From Sulfopaludibacter sp963815475 (GTDB taxonomy: Bacteria; Acidobacteriota; Terriglobia; Bryobacterales; Bryobacteraceae), in contig CAWFHD010000003.1 of assembly GCA_963815475.1 (NCBI GenBank), positions 7,130,001-7,194,000 of the forward strand: a DNA stretch of 64,000 nt, written 5' to 3'. Below, piece by piece: positions 55,920 through 64,000 of the stretch. Below the pieces are notes generated by a model that worked only from the letters and a program-made list of their open reading frames with translations, was not told the DNA's origin and made no database searches. Each line of letters begins with the position of its first letter. Within the stretch, counting starts at the first letter, position 1. Made by a program: the position numbers and the translations under genes.

Positions 55920-56921
55920 CTAGCGGGCTCCGACCGTCAATTCCTCTTCGATGACTTGATTGACCTTGCCCTGGGAGAATTCGGCCGCCACGCGAATCGC
56001 ATTCTTCATGGCGTTGGCGTTGGCGCGGCCGTGGCTGATGATGCAGACTCCGCGCACGCCCAGTAGCGGCGCCCCGCCATATTCCGAGTAATCGAGCCGC
56101 TTCTTAAATTCGCCGAAAGCGGTCTTGGAGATGGCGTAGCCGATCTTGCCGGTGATGGTGGATTCCAGCGCTTCCCGCAGCAGCACCTTCACCATGTCGC
56201 CGAGGCCTTCGCTGACCTTGAGCGCCACGTTGCCGATGAAGCCGTCGCAGACAATCACGTCCACGTCGCCGCCGAAAAGGTCGCGGCCCTCCACGTTGCC
56301 CAGGAAGTTAATATTCAGTTCCTTGATCAATTCCCGAGCGGCGCGTGTGAGGTCGTTGCCCTTGTGGTCCTCCTCGCCGATGGAGAGAAGGCCGACGCGC
56401 GGTTTGGGGCGGCGCAGAATGATGCGGGAGTAAATCTCGCCCATGACGGCGAACTGCGCCAGCATGCGCGGCGAGCAATCCACGTTGGCGCCCACGTCCA
56501 CCATGATGGACGGAGTGCCTTTGACGGTGGGGAAAACGGCGGCCAGCGCGGGCCGGGTGACTCCCGGCACCACGCCTTGCACGATTTTGGCGGTGGCCAT
56601 GACGGCGCCGGTATTGCCCGCGGACACAAGTCCCTGGGCCCGTCCGTCACGGACCAAACGCGAGGCGATCCGTAAGGAGCTGTCCTTCTTGGTGCGCACC
56701 ACTTGCGTGGCGTCTTCCATCGTGATCACGTCGTTGGCGTGTTCCACTTCGATGGGCAGATCGCCGTACTCGTCGTGCTTCTTAAGCTCCTGCTGGACCA
56801 TTTCCTTACGGCCCACCAGGATCACCTTTACGCCTAAAGTTCTGGCGGCTAGAACCGCGCCCTCCACTTCGGCTTTGGGCGCGTTATCTCCGCCCATTGC
56901 ATCTACGGCAATGGTCAGCAT
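55920..56921 (-). CDS. plsX: Phosphate acyltransferase PlsX
   Basis: A 333-residue enzyme making acyl-phosphate from acyl-ACP for phospholipid synthesis. Conserved parts are A-V-D-A-M-G-G-D-N-A-P at the start, A-S-R-L-V-R-D-G-R-A-Q-G-L-V-S-A-G-N-T-G-A, V-D-V-G-A-N-V-D, and D-V-I-V-C-D-G-F-I-G-N. It lies 13 nt after rpmF in the widely conserved yceD-rpmF-plsX order. fabD/fabH, which often follow, are not in the window. Confidence 0.96.
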   Translation of the reverse strand: MLTIAVDAMGGDNAPKAEVEGAVLAARTLGVKVILVGRKEMVQQELKKHDEYGDLPIEVEHANDVITMEDATQVVRTKKDSSLRIASRLVRDGRAQGLVSAGNTGAVMATAKIVQGVVPGVTRPALAAVFPTVKGTPSIMVDVGANVDCSPRMLAQFAVMGEIYSRIILRRPKPRVGLLSIGEEDHKGNDLTRAARELIKELNINFLGNVEGRDLFGGDVDVIVCDGFIGNVALKVSEGLGDMVKVLLREALESTITGKIGYAISKTAFGEFKKRLDYSEYGGAPLLGVRGVCIISHGRANANAMKNAIRVAAEFSQGKVNQVIEEELTVGAR

Positions 56922-56934
56922 GTTGGCGCCGGCA

Positions 56935-57117
56935 CTACTCCTGCGCGACTTCGACTACTTCGCGGCCCTTGTACTGTCCGCAGTGCGGGCAAACGCGATG
57001 CGGCAGCTTGGGCTCGTGGCAATTGGGGCATTCCGACAGGCCGGAGGCCGTCAGGGCGTCGTGCGCGCGGCGGGTGCTGGTCCGCTTCTTGGAGTGTCTA
57101 CGTTTCGGATTCGGCAT
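56935..57117 (-). CDS. rpmF: Ribosomal protein bL32
   Basis: A 60-residue large-subunit protein with the start M-P-N-P-K-R-R-H-S-K-K-R-T-S-T-R-R-A-H and a four-Cys zinc ribbon (C-P-N-C ... C-P-H-C). The Cys-bearing form is retained, rather than the zinc-free variant. It lies between yceD and plsX, the standard location. Confidence 0.97.
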   Translation of the reverse strand: MPNPKRRHSKKRTSTRRAHDALTASGLSECPNCHEPKLPHRVCPHCGQYKGREVVEVAQE

Positions 57118-57176
57118 TTCTATTCCTTAAACAACGGCGCAAGCTCGCGGCTCGACGCTCGATTTCTGAAAATGGC

Positions 57177-57701
57177 TTATAGCTCTAAATTGCGGAGCGC
57201 TCCCCAGCGGTCGTCCGCATTCTCAATCTTACAATCGCAGCGGGCCTCATTGCGGTTTTTCCCGCAAACCGGGCAAATTCCCTGGCAGACGTCGCTGCAA
57301 ACTCTCTGCATGGGCAAAGCCAGCAGCACTTGTTCCCGGAGGATGTCCTCCAGTTCCAGGCCGCCGTTTTCGTAGAAGCCGATCTCCGTTTCGCCCTCAT
57401 CGATCTCCACTTCCTCATCGCGCGCGATGACGGACATGGGCCGATAATACAGGTCGAAACTTCTCTCCAGGGGAAAGGCCGCCTGTTTCAGGCAGCGGTC
57501 GCACTGCGTACTCATTACCACGCTGTAGCGCCCCTGAATTCGAACTTCGCCATCGGAATGGGCCAGCACTTCGGCCACTCCGGAAGCCTTGAGCGGAGAA
57601 CCCTGCTCTATGTCTTCACCCGAAAAATCGATCTGGCCCGGGTCGAAAGTTTCGTCGAAACGAATCTTCCGCAACTCCATCTCTTTGACACTAAGGAACA
57701 T
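57177..57701 (-). CDS. yceD: YceD/DUF177-family protein
   Basis: A protein of about 174 residues. The core has R-I-Q-G-R-Y-S-V-V-M-S-T-Q-C-D-R-C-L and the acidic V-E-I-D-E-G-E-T, and a C-terminal Cys cluster reads C-Q-G-I-C-P-V-C-G-K-N-R-N. YceD proteins affect 23S rRNA processing or accumulation in plants and E. coli. The gene leads the yceD-rpmF-plsX cluster. I set the start at 57701; an alternative ATG at 57680 begins closer to the conserved core, and neither has a strong ribosome site. Confidence 0.85.
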   Translation of the reverse strand: MFLSVKEMELRKIRFDETFDPGQIDFSGEDIEQGSPLKASGVAEVLAHSDGEVRIQGRYSVVMSTQCDRCLKQAAFPLERSFDLYYRPMSVIARDEEVEIDEGETEIGFYENGGLELEDILREQVLLALPMQRVCSDVCQGICPVCGKNRNEARCDCKIENADDRWGALRNLEL

Positions 57702-57841
57702 ATAAGGAGACCTGGATTGTCGGGCAGAACGTTTTTCATTATAGCATTCCAACGATGCCTAGCACTTCTTGCATCCGGCGCGTCGATTGCGGACAAATAA
57801 CGTGCAACAACGTACAATAGGTTCACACTCTGAGGTCGTTT

Positions 57842-59389
57842 ATGGATACTCCCCGCCCCGACATGCTAAGCATCTTCCAGAAAAGCGAGAAGTTGGTGGT
57901 GGCACTCCTGGAATCGGCTTCGCAGGCCGTGATCAGCATCGACAAAACCGGCCGCATCGTGCTTGCTAACCGCCGTGCGGATGAGATGTTCGGCTATTCC
58001 CGGGAAGAACTCCTGGGGGCGCGCATCGAGATTCTGCTGCCCGACTCCAAACGAAGTACCCATGTGCGAGATCGCGACCAATATTTCAGCAAACCGCACA
58101 CGCGTCCCATGGGCATTGGTATGGACTTGGCCGGCCGCCGCAAGGACGGTTCCGAATTCCCCGTGGAAGTGAGCCTCAGCTACGTGGAGATTGACGAAGG
58201 CATCTTCGCCATCGCCTTCGTAAGCGACATCAGCCAGCGCAAACTGCTGGAGGACCAGTTACTGCACGCGCAGAAGATGGAGGCGGTGGGCCGCCTGGCC
58301 GGCGGCGTGGCGCACGACTTCAACAACATGCTGACGGTGATTTCCGGATACAACCGCATGATCCTGGATGAGCTCTCCACGCTCGACCCGATGCGCGGCT
58401 ATGCCGAGGAGATTCTGAAAGCCGCCGACCGTGCCGGCGCGCTCACGCAACAATTGCTGGCTTTCAGCCGCCGCCAGGTGATGCAGCCGCGCGTGATCAG
58501 CGTGAACGCGGTGATCGCGCAGACCGAGAAGATGCTGCTGCGGCTGATCGGTGAAGACGTGGAATTGCTGCTGGGACTGGAGGCGGCGGCCGGCAATATC
58601 AAAGCCGATCCCGGACACGTGGAGCAGGCCATCGTCAACCTGGCGGTGAATGCGCGCGACGCGATGCCGCTTGGCGGCCGCCTCAATATCGAAACCGCCA
58701 ACGTGCATCTGGACGAAAACTACGCGCGCACACACATGGGTGTGACTCCCGGCGAGTTCGTAATGATCGCTGTGAGCGATACCGGCACCGGCATGGACGC
58801 CGAGACTCGCCGCCGCATTTTCGAACCGTTCTTCACCACCAAGGAAAAAGGGAAGGGAACGGGGCTGGGGCTGGCCACGGTCTACGGCATCGTCAAACAG
58901 GCGGGCGGCGACATCTGGGTTTACAGTGAGATCGGCCGCGGCACAACGTTCAAGCTATACTTTCCACGCGTTTCCCAGGCGGTGCCGGAAGCCGGGGCGG
59001 CGGAACTCACGGCGGATGGCGGCGCCACCGAAACCATTCTGGTGGTGGAGGACGAAAAGGCAGTGCGCGACCTGACGGTGCGGATGCTGGAACGGCTGGG
59101 CTATCGCCTTTTGACTGCGGCGGGCGGCGCCGAGGCGATCGAAGTGTCGCGCAGCTTTGCCGGCGCCATCCACCTGCTGCTCACCGATGTGGTGATGCCG
59201 AACATGAGCGGCCGCCAGTTGGCCGATGCAATGGCGCTCACACGCCCCGATATGAAGGTGTTGTACCTGTCGGGTTATACCGAAAACACGGTGCTGCATC
59301 ACGGTGTGCTCGACGCGGATGTGGAGTTTCTGCCGAAGCCGTTCAGCCGTGAAGTGCTGGGGCGCAAGCTCCGCGATATTCTGGGATAA
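57842..59389 (+). CDS. Hybrid histidine kinase (PAS-HisKA-HATPase-REC)
   Basis: A 515-residue soluble hybrid kinase. PAS domain (residues 20-135; G-R-I-V-L-A-N-R-R-A-D-E-M-F-G-Y), HisKA with the phospho-His in G-V-A-H-D-F-N-N-M-L (about 157), HATPase with the N box N-L-A-V-N-A-R-D-A, D-T-G-T-G-M and G-T-G-L-G-L-A, then a C-terminal receiver with L-L-L-T-D-V-V-M-P. No transmembrane segment is present, so the signal is sensed in the cytosol, probably through PAS. It is divergent from yceD. A -10-like TACAAT (57813-57818) lies 24 nt before the start. Confidence 0.92.
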   Translation: MDTPRPDMLSIFQKSEKLVVALLESASQAVISIDKTGRIVLANRRADEMFGYSREELLGARIEILLPDSKRSTHVRDRDQYFSKPHTRPMGIGMDLAGRRKDGSEFPVEVSLSYVEIDEGIFAIAFVSDISQRKLLEDQLLHAQKMEAVGRLAGGVAHDFNNMLTVISGYNRMILDELSTLDPMRGYAEEILKAADRAGALTQQLLAFSRRQVMQPRVISVNAVIAQTEKMLLRLIGEDVELLLGLEAAAGNIKADPGHVEQAIVNLAVNARDAMPLGGRLNIETANVHLDENYARTHMGVTPGEFVMIAVSDTGTGMDAETRRRIFEPFFTTKEKGKGTGLGLATVYGIVKQAGGDIWVYSEIGRGTTFKLYFPRVSQAVPEAGAAELTADGGATETILVVEDEKAVRDLTVRMLERLGYRLLTAAGGAEAIEVSRSFAGAIHLLLTDVVMPNMSGRQLADAMALTRPDMKVLYLSGYTENTVLHHGVLDADVEFLPKPFSREVLGRKLRDILG

Positions 59390-59403
59390 AGGCAGGTCAG
59401 ACC

Positions 59404-60279
59404 ATGTCGCCAAAACCACAGCCGAACCTGGCACTGCGCGGGGCCGTGCCGGACGATAGTGCCGTGTGCGGACAAATCTGCTACCAAGCATTCTCCGCGA
59501 TCAATGAGGCGCACGGTTTTCCGTGCGATTTCCCTGGACCCGAGGCTGCTATCGGCGTGCTCTCGATGATGTTTTCGAACCCCGGCTTCTACTGCGTGGT
59601 GGCGGAACACGAAGGCCGGATTGTGGGGAGCAATTGCCTGGATGAGCGCGCCATAATTGCGGGTGTGGGCCCGATTACGGTAGATCCGAGCGCGCAAAAC
59701 CTGGGCGTGGGGCGCAGACTCATGCGGGCTGTGATGGATCGGGCGAACGAAAAGGGCGCCGCCGGAATCCGCCTGGTGCAGGCGGCGTTTCACACCCGCT
59801 CGCTTTCCCTCTATGCCAGCCTGGGCTTCGATATCCGGGAACCCCTGGCCTGCATGCAGGGCCGCACGCTCGAACGCGCAATGCCGGGCTGTGCCGTGAG
59901 GCCAGCTCAAGCGGCCGACGTCGACGCCTGCAACGCTCTGTCGCGCCAGGTTCACGGCTTCGATCGAAGCGCCGATCTCGCGCACGCCATCGAAGAAGGG
60001 GTAGCGGCTGTTGTAGAGCGCGGAGGCCGCATCACCGGGTACACTGCCGGCCTGGCTTTCTTCGAACACACTACGGCGGAAACCAACCTGGACATGCAGG
60101 CCTTGATTGCCTCGGCGGAGTCGTTCGGCGGTCCGGGAATCCTTGTGCCCATGCGCAACAACGCGCTGTTCCGCTGGTGCCTGGCCAACGGTCTGCGAGT
60201 GATTCAGCCAATGACCTTGATGAGCATGGGGCTGTATAACAAACCGGCCGGGTCGTGGTTACCTTCGATCTTGTTCTGA
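59404..60279 (+). CDS. GNAT acetyltransferase with two domains
   Basis: A 291-residue protein. The first GNAT domain (about residues 10-150) has the acetyl-CoA motif S-A-Q-N-L-G-V-G-R-R-L-M; the second (about 160-291) lacks a clear motif and is probably a degenerate copy. It lies 14 nt after the hybrid kinase gene on the same strand and is likely cotranscribed. Acceptor unknown. Confidence 0.85.
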   Translation: MSPKPQPNLALRGAVPDDSAVCGQICYQAFSAINEAHGFPCDFPGPEAAIGVLSMMFSNPGFYCVVAEHEGRIVGSNCLDERAIIAGVGPITVDPSAQNLGVGRRLMRAVMDRANEKGAAGIRLVQAAFHTRSLSLYASLGFDIREPLACMQGRTLERAMPGCAVRPAQAADVDACNALSRQVHGFDRSADLAHAIEEGVAAVVERGGRITGYTAGLAFFEHTTAETNLDMQALIASAESFGGPGILVPMRNNALFRWCLANGLRVIQPMTLMSMGLYNKPAGSWLPSILF

Positions 60280-60306
60280 GCGGCCTGTCCGAGCTTGGCT
60301 CGGATT

Positions 60307-60331
60307 GGCAGGCGGAAGCGCCTGCCCCACC
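60307..60331. repeat. Dispersed hairpin repeat, variant copy 3
   Basis: Matches the element at 55883-55907 outside the apex. The apex pair differs as C-G versus G-C, so pairing is kept, and the tetraloop changes. It is 27 nt after the GNAT gene and may help end that transcript. Confidence 0.75.
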
Positions 60332-60492
60332 CTGCAGAAGTTAAATCGCTTACTAGCCTATTGACTTCTCCGACCACCGTACTTACACTACCAACAAACT
60401 CGGTGTCGTGCCTCTCTGTCGCTAGGTGAATGCGTACCTGCTCTGTTTCGCAGTGTACTTACGGCATACTTCCATAATCTGAGGGGGTGGTT

Positions 60493-63400
60493 ATGCTTCG
60501 CATTTCAAACGCGTTCCTGCCGTTGGCATTATCCTTTCTCGCCGCTGCTCCCGCTGTGGCGCAATCCGTTCGCGGAACCATTCTCGGCACCGTCACCGAC
60601 TCGTCCGGCGCCGTAGTCCGCAAAGCCAAAGTAACAGTCCGAGAGGTTTCAATTGGACTGATTCGCACCGAACTTACCAACGACGAAGGCGAGTACTCTA
60701 TCCCGCAGCTTCCCGCCGGCCATTACGATGTTTCCGTGGAGGACCCCAACTTCAAGAAGGCTGAGGTCAAGGGCATCGAACTTAGTGTGGACGACCATCA
60801 GCGCGTCGATGTCAAGCTATCGATCGGGCAGGTGAGCGAGGTGGTGGAGGTCGCCGCCACGGCCTCCATTGTCAGCACCGATTCGTCGACCGTGGGCAAC
60901 GTGGTCGACAACAAGAAGGTCACGGAGCTACCGCTCAACGGCCGCAATTTCCTGCAGCTCAACCTGCTGGTGCCGGGCGCGAACCAGGGTGTGAAGGGCT
61001 CGCAAAACCAGACGCAGGGCGGCTCCATCACCGTCAACGGTGCGCGCGAACAGTCGAACAACTTCCTGCTCGACGGCATGGACAATAACGACCTCGCCAT
61101 CAATCAATACGCCGTCGCCATCTCCACCGAGGCTATCCTCGAATTCAAGGTGCAGGCCAGCACTTACTCGGCGGAGTTCGGCCGCAGCCCTGGCGGACAG
61201 ATCAACATCGCCACCAAGGCAGGGACGAACCAGATACACGGCGTGCTCTACGAATATCTGCGCAACAACGATCTCGACGCCAAGAATTTCTTCGACCGTT
61301 CGGGTCCGATTCCCGGCTATAAGCGCAATCAATTCGGAGCCTCCATCGGCGGTCCCATCCGCAAGAACAAGACGTTTTACTTCGGGAATTTCGAGTTGGC
61401 GCGCGTCCGCCAGGGCATCACCAAAGTGGCCACAGAGCCGACTCTGGCGATGAAGAGCGGTGACTTCACGGCGCTGCCCGTCACTATCTTCGATCCTACT
61501 TCGCTGCATGCCGGACCCACGGGCGCGCTGGTGCGGAATCCGTTTCCCGGGAATATCATTCCGTCCGGCATGATCTCACCGGTGGGCGCCGCCGTTCTGG
61601 CGCTCTATCCTACGCCCAATGGTCCGGGCACGTCGACCGCCAATGGCCTGTTCACATCGAGCCCCACTAAGGTTGACGATTTCGACCAGTTCACGGTGCG
61701 CGTCGACCATCGTTTCAACGACAGCAACACGCTGTTCGGCCGGTACAGCTACAGCAAGGAGAATCGCTTCGACACGTTCGATTCCTTCTGCGCCAGCGCC
61801 AACAACGTGCCGGGGTTCGGCTGCAACACTTTGAACGGCGGACAGCAGGCGGTGGCCGATTACATCCGTCTGCTGGGCCCGAACAAGGTCAACGAAGCGA
61901 GGGTGAGCTTCACGCGCGTGCGCGGGGGCATCTTCCAGCAGAATCTGGGCAACGACATCTCTACGCAGTTGGGCATTACGGGTACCTCGCGCAACTCCAA
62001 GGATTTCGGCGTGCCGGTGATCACGGCAACCGGTTACGACCGTTTGGGCGAAGCCACCAACCTGCCGCAAGATCGCCACGACAACACCTACGAGTATGCC
62101 GATTCGCTTTCGTGGACCAGCGGCCGACACACCGCCAAATTCGGCGTGGAGGTCCGTCACTTCCAGGAAGCCTTCCTGTTCGATTCGAGCGCCCGCGGCA
62201 CCGTTAACTTCACTCCGTTTTACACGGCGCAGGTTTCCACTACCGCCAGCGGCGTGGTCAACGCAGTCACGGGAACCGGCAATGCCATCGCTGACCTGCT
62301 GCTGGGCTTTCCCAACACCTCCAGTGTGAGCCGTTCCTTTGCCGGCATCAACGCGAACACCGTGGCGGGCCTGCGGGAGACGTCGACCAACCTGTTTGCG
62401 CAGGACGATTTCCGCGTGCTGCCGAACCTCACGCTCAACCTGGGCATCCGGTGGGAGTACAACGCGCCCACCACCGACAAGTACAATCACCTGGCGACCT
62501 TCGATCCGAATTTCGCCACCAGCACGCCGCTGCCCTACCTGCGCATTTCCACACCGCAGACGCCCAACATCTATAATTCGTCGAAGCGCGAATTCGCGCC
62601 GCGCGCCGGCCTGGCGTGGACGCCGCATGGTTCGAAGACCGTGATTCGCGCCGGTTGGGGACTCTACTGGGACATCAAGCTACTGAACGTGATTCTGAAT
62701 TCCAACCTGACCGCGCCCTTCCTCACCGCCTACAGTTTCAACCAGAGCACCAACGGGCAGCCGAACATCGCACTGGCGAATCCTTATGGCGGCACCGGAT
62801 CTCCCGCCATTCCCAGCGCGTCCTGGGTTGAGAATCCCTTCCGCGATGGGTACATGCAACAGTGGAACGTCAACGTGCAGCACGAGCTCACATCGTCGAT
62901 CGGCCTGACCGCGGGATATGTTGGCTCCAAGGGGACGCACCTGGACCGCGCGTACGATTACAACGAGCCTGCGCCCACCGCATCCTTCACGCAGGCGCTG
63001 CGCAAGTACCCGACGTACGCTTCCATCAGCGTGCGTTCGCCATCGGCGTCGTCCATTTATCACGCGATGCAACTGAGCTTCGAGAAGCGCTTCTCGCATG
63101 GCCTGAGTTTCCTCAGCGGCTATACCTTTTCGAAATCGATTGACGATTCGTCGTTGTGGAACGGTTCGGTGGTTGACGTCACCAACTTCCGCCTGGAGCG
63201 CGGTCTCTCCACCTTCGACACGCGCCACCGTTTCATCACCAGCTATACCTACGATCTGCCTTACGGGCATAATCGCCAGTTCGGCGCGCACAGTTCAGGT
63301 GTGATGAATGCCCTGCTGGGCGGCTGGCAGACCAACGGCATTGTGACGCTGCAATCGGGCAATCCGCTCGATCCCACCACGGGACTGCAGCTTTCGGGCA

Positions 63401-63771
63401 CACAGACGGGCACGCGTCCCGACGTGAACTGCAATCCCAACTCGTTCTCGCACGATCCGGCGGAGTGGTTCAACATCGCCTGCTTCTCCGATAACTTCAT
63501 CGGGCGCTACGGCACGGCCGGCCGCAATATCATCATCGGGCCGCCCACGCACGCGTTCGATGCGGCCATGCTGAAGCGCTTCTCGCTGGGCAAGGAGGAG
63601 CGCTACCTGCAATTCCGGTCCGAGGTGTTCAACGTGTTCAACCACCCGAACTTCGATAATCCGAGCGTGACGGAGACCAGTTCGACGTTCGGGAAGATCA
63701 CATCGGCGGGCGTGCAGGATCAGCGCGCCAGCTCGCGCCAGATTCAGTTCGCCTTGCGCCTGGTCTTCTGA
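60493..63771 (+). CDS. TonB-dependent receptor, Oar-like, with carboxypeptidase-regulatory domain
   Basis: A 1,092-residue outer-membrane protein. Signal peptide (ending A-V-A-Q), then a carboxypeptidase-regulatory-like beta-sandwich (G-T-V-T-D-S-S-G-A-V-V through residue 115), a plug domain (L-P-L-N-G-R-N-F, about 150-260) and a large beta-barrel ending in aromatic L-V-F. Many Acidobacteria encode dozens of these. The start at 60493 follows GAGGGGG; GTG 60487 in frame is less likely. Ligand unknown; oligosaccharide or protein fragments are common suggestions. It is 14 nt before the amidase gene, so the two could be linked. Confidence 0.93.
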   Translation: MLRISNAFLPLALSFLAAAPAVAQSVRGTILGTVTDSSGAVVRKAKVTVREVSIGLIRTELTNDEGEYSIPQLPAGHYDVSVEDPNFKKAEVKGIELSVDDHQRVDVKLSIGQVSEVVEVAATASIVSTDSSTVGNVVDNKKVTELPLNGRNFLQLNLLVPGANQGVKGSQNQTQGGSITVNGAREQSNNFLLDGMDNNDLAINQYAVAISTEAILEFKVQASTYSAEFGRSPGGQINIATKAGTNQIHGVLYEYLRNNDLDAKNFFDRSGPIPGYKRNQFGASIGGPIRKNKTFYFGNFELARVRQGITKVATEPTLAMKSGDFTALPVTIFDPTSLHAGPTGALVRNPFPGNIIPSGMISPVGAAVLALYPTPNGPGTSTANGLFTSSPTKVDDFDQFTVRVDHRFNDSNTLFGRYSYSKENRFDTFDSFCASANNVPGFGCNTLNGGQQAVADYIRLLGPNKVNEARVSFTRVRGGIFQQNLGNDISTQLGITGTSRNSKDFGVPVITATGYDRLGEATNLPQDRHDNTYEYADSLSWTSGRHTAKFGVEVRHFQEAFLFDSSARGTVNFTPFYTAQVSTTASGVVNAVTGTGNAIADLLLGFPNTSSVSRSFAGINANTVAGLRETSTNLFAQDDFRVLPNLTLNLGIRWEYNAPTTDKYNHLATFDPNFATSTPLPYLRISTPQTPNIYNSSKREFAPRAGLAWTPHGSKTVIRAGWGLYWDIKLLNVILNSNLTAPFLTAYSFNQSTNGQPNIALANPYGGTGSPAIPSASWVENPFRDGYMQQWNVNVQHELTSSIGLTAGYVGSKGTHLDRAYDYNEPAPTASFTQALRKYPTYASISVRSPSASSIYHAMQLSFEKRFSHGLSFLSGYTFSKSIDDSSLWNGSVVDVTNFRLERGLSTFDTRHRFITSYTYDLPYGHNRQFGAHSSGVMNALLGGWQTNGIVTLQSGNPLDPTTGLQLSGTQTGTRPDVNCNPNSFSHDPAEWFNIACFSDNFIGRYGTAGRNIIIGPPTHAFDAAMLKRFSLGKEERYLQFRSEVFNVFNHPNFDNPSVTETSSTFGKITSAGVQDQRASSRQIQFALRLVF

Positions 63772-63785
63772 TATTCTGTGCAGCC

Positions 63786-64000
63786 ATGAGATCCCATCGC
63801 TTGTTGCTGTTTGCCGCGAGCGCTGCTGCGCTGGTTTTGTGCTGGCGCGGTTCGCTCGACGGACAGACCAAACCGGCCGCGCCGTTCCACATCCAGGAGG
63901 CCACCATTCCGCAGATGCGCGCGGCCATGGAGCAGAAGCGCATCACTTCGCGCGAACTGGTGATGCTGTACCTGGCGCGCATCGGGATGTACGAGGACAA
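63786..64000 (+). CDS. Exported amidase, N-terminal part (3' truncated)
   Basis: The first 71 codons of a gene that leaves the window. A signal peptide (residues 1-26) is followed by I-P-Q-M-R-A-A-M-E-Q-K-R-I-T-S-R-E-L-V-M-L-Y-L-A-R-I, the usual start of amidase-signature enzymes that follow the A-I-x-R ... L-V pattern. The catalytic region lies beyond the window end. It starts 14 nt after the TonB receptor gene. Confidence 0.8.
   Translation, partial: MRSHRLLLFAASAAALVLCWRGSLDGQTKPAAPFHIQEATIPQMRAAMEQKRITSRELVMLYLARIGMYED

Overview
The window reads as a chromosomal segment of an acidobacterium close to Solibacter/Bryobacteraceae. This is inferred from protein families only, because no rRNA gene is present. 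The pointers are a TIGR03435-type protein (30100-30867), a secreted protein ending in a TIGR03437-type domain (31288-33162), an ADOP-type permease (2-1132), an Oar-like TonB-dependent receptor (60493-63771), a Ser/Thr kinase with a PD40 propeller (49829-52561) and a PEP-CTERM-like mini-protein (20505-20708). The DNA is GC-rich with short gaps. I see no tRNA, rRNA, CRISPR array or intact transposon.

Layout. 0-8.4 kb: permease end, GNAT, M20 peptidase, amidase with a small Tat-type partner, then a Tat-exported glycosidase-like protein coupled to an aldo/keto reductase. 8.4-14.4 kb: a tight phosphonate-catabolism operon (FAD oxidoreductase, phnX, MFS transporter, PhnZ-like oxygenase, each overlapping the next by 4 nt) followed by polyphosphate kinase. 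The inferred logic is import, C-P bond cleavage and storage of the released phosphate. 14.5-20.4 kb: TIGR03790 protein, LysR regulator, zinc-ribbon protein, an RmlD-like reductase coupled to a broken REP-associated transposase (RAYT) with a perfect 32-bp inverted repeat, and an amidohydrolase. 20.5-25.8 kb: PEP-CTERM-like peptide, REC-Hpt-REC regulator, frameshifted gap with a terminator, PilZ-like protein, frameshifted S53 peptidase. 25.8-33.2 kb: outer-membrane porin and lipoprotein pair, DoxX/membrane protein/ECF41 sigma operon behind an ECF41-like promoter, and two Solibacter-type proteins. 33.4-41.7 kb: duplicated-module lipoprotein and vWD-like membrane protein, then pyruvate:ferredoxin oxidoreductase and a dihydroorotate dehydrogenase-like gene. 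41.7-57.8 kb: Tex, pseudo-receiver/ATPase, Gly-Pro-Tyr-rich secreted protein, ExbD-like protein, serine hydrolase, kinase, cupin, DsbD-TlpA fusion, and the classic yceD-rpmF-plsX cluster. 57.8-64 kb: hybrid histidine kinase, GNAT, TonB receptor and the start of a second exported amidase.

Two themes cut across genes. First, several genes that should be intact (nifJ, gap, the S53 peptidase, the vWD-like gene) carry single-base frame breaks. In nifJ these are almost all +1 insertions, which looks like uncorrected sequence error rather than gene decay. Second, the intergenic gaps contain dispersed hairpin repeats. One 25-nt repeat is present as two identical copies plus a third with a compensatory stem change. 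A REP-like sequence occurs at the RAYT gene and again 15 kb away.
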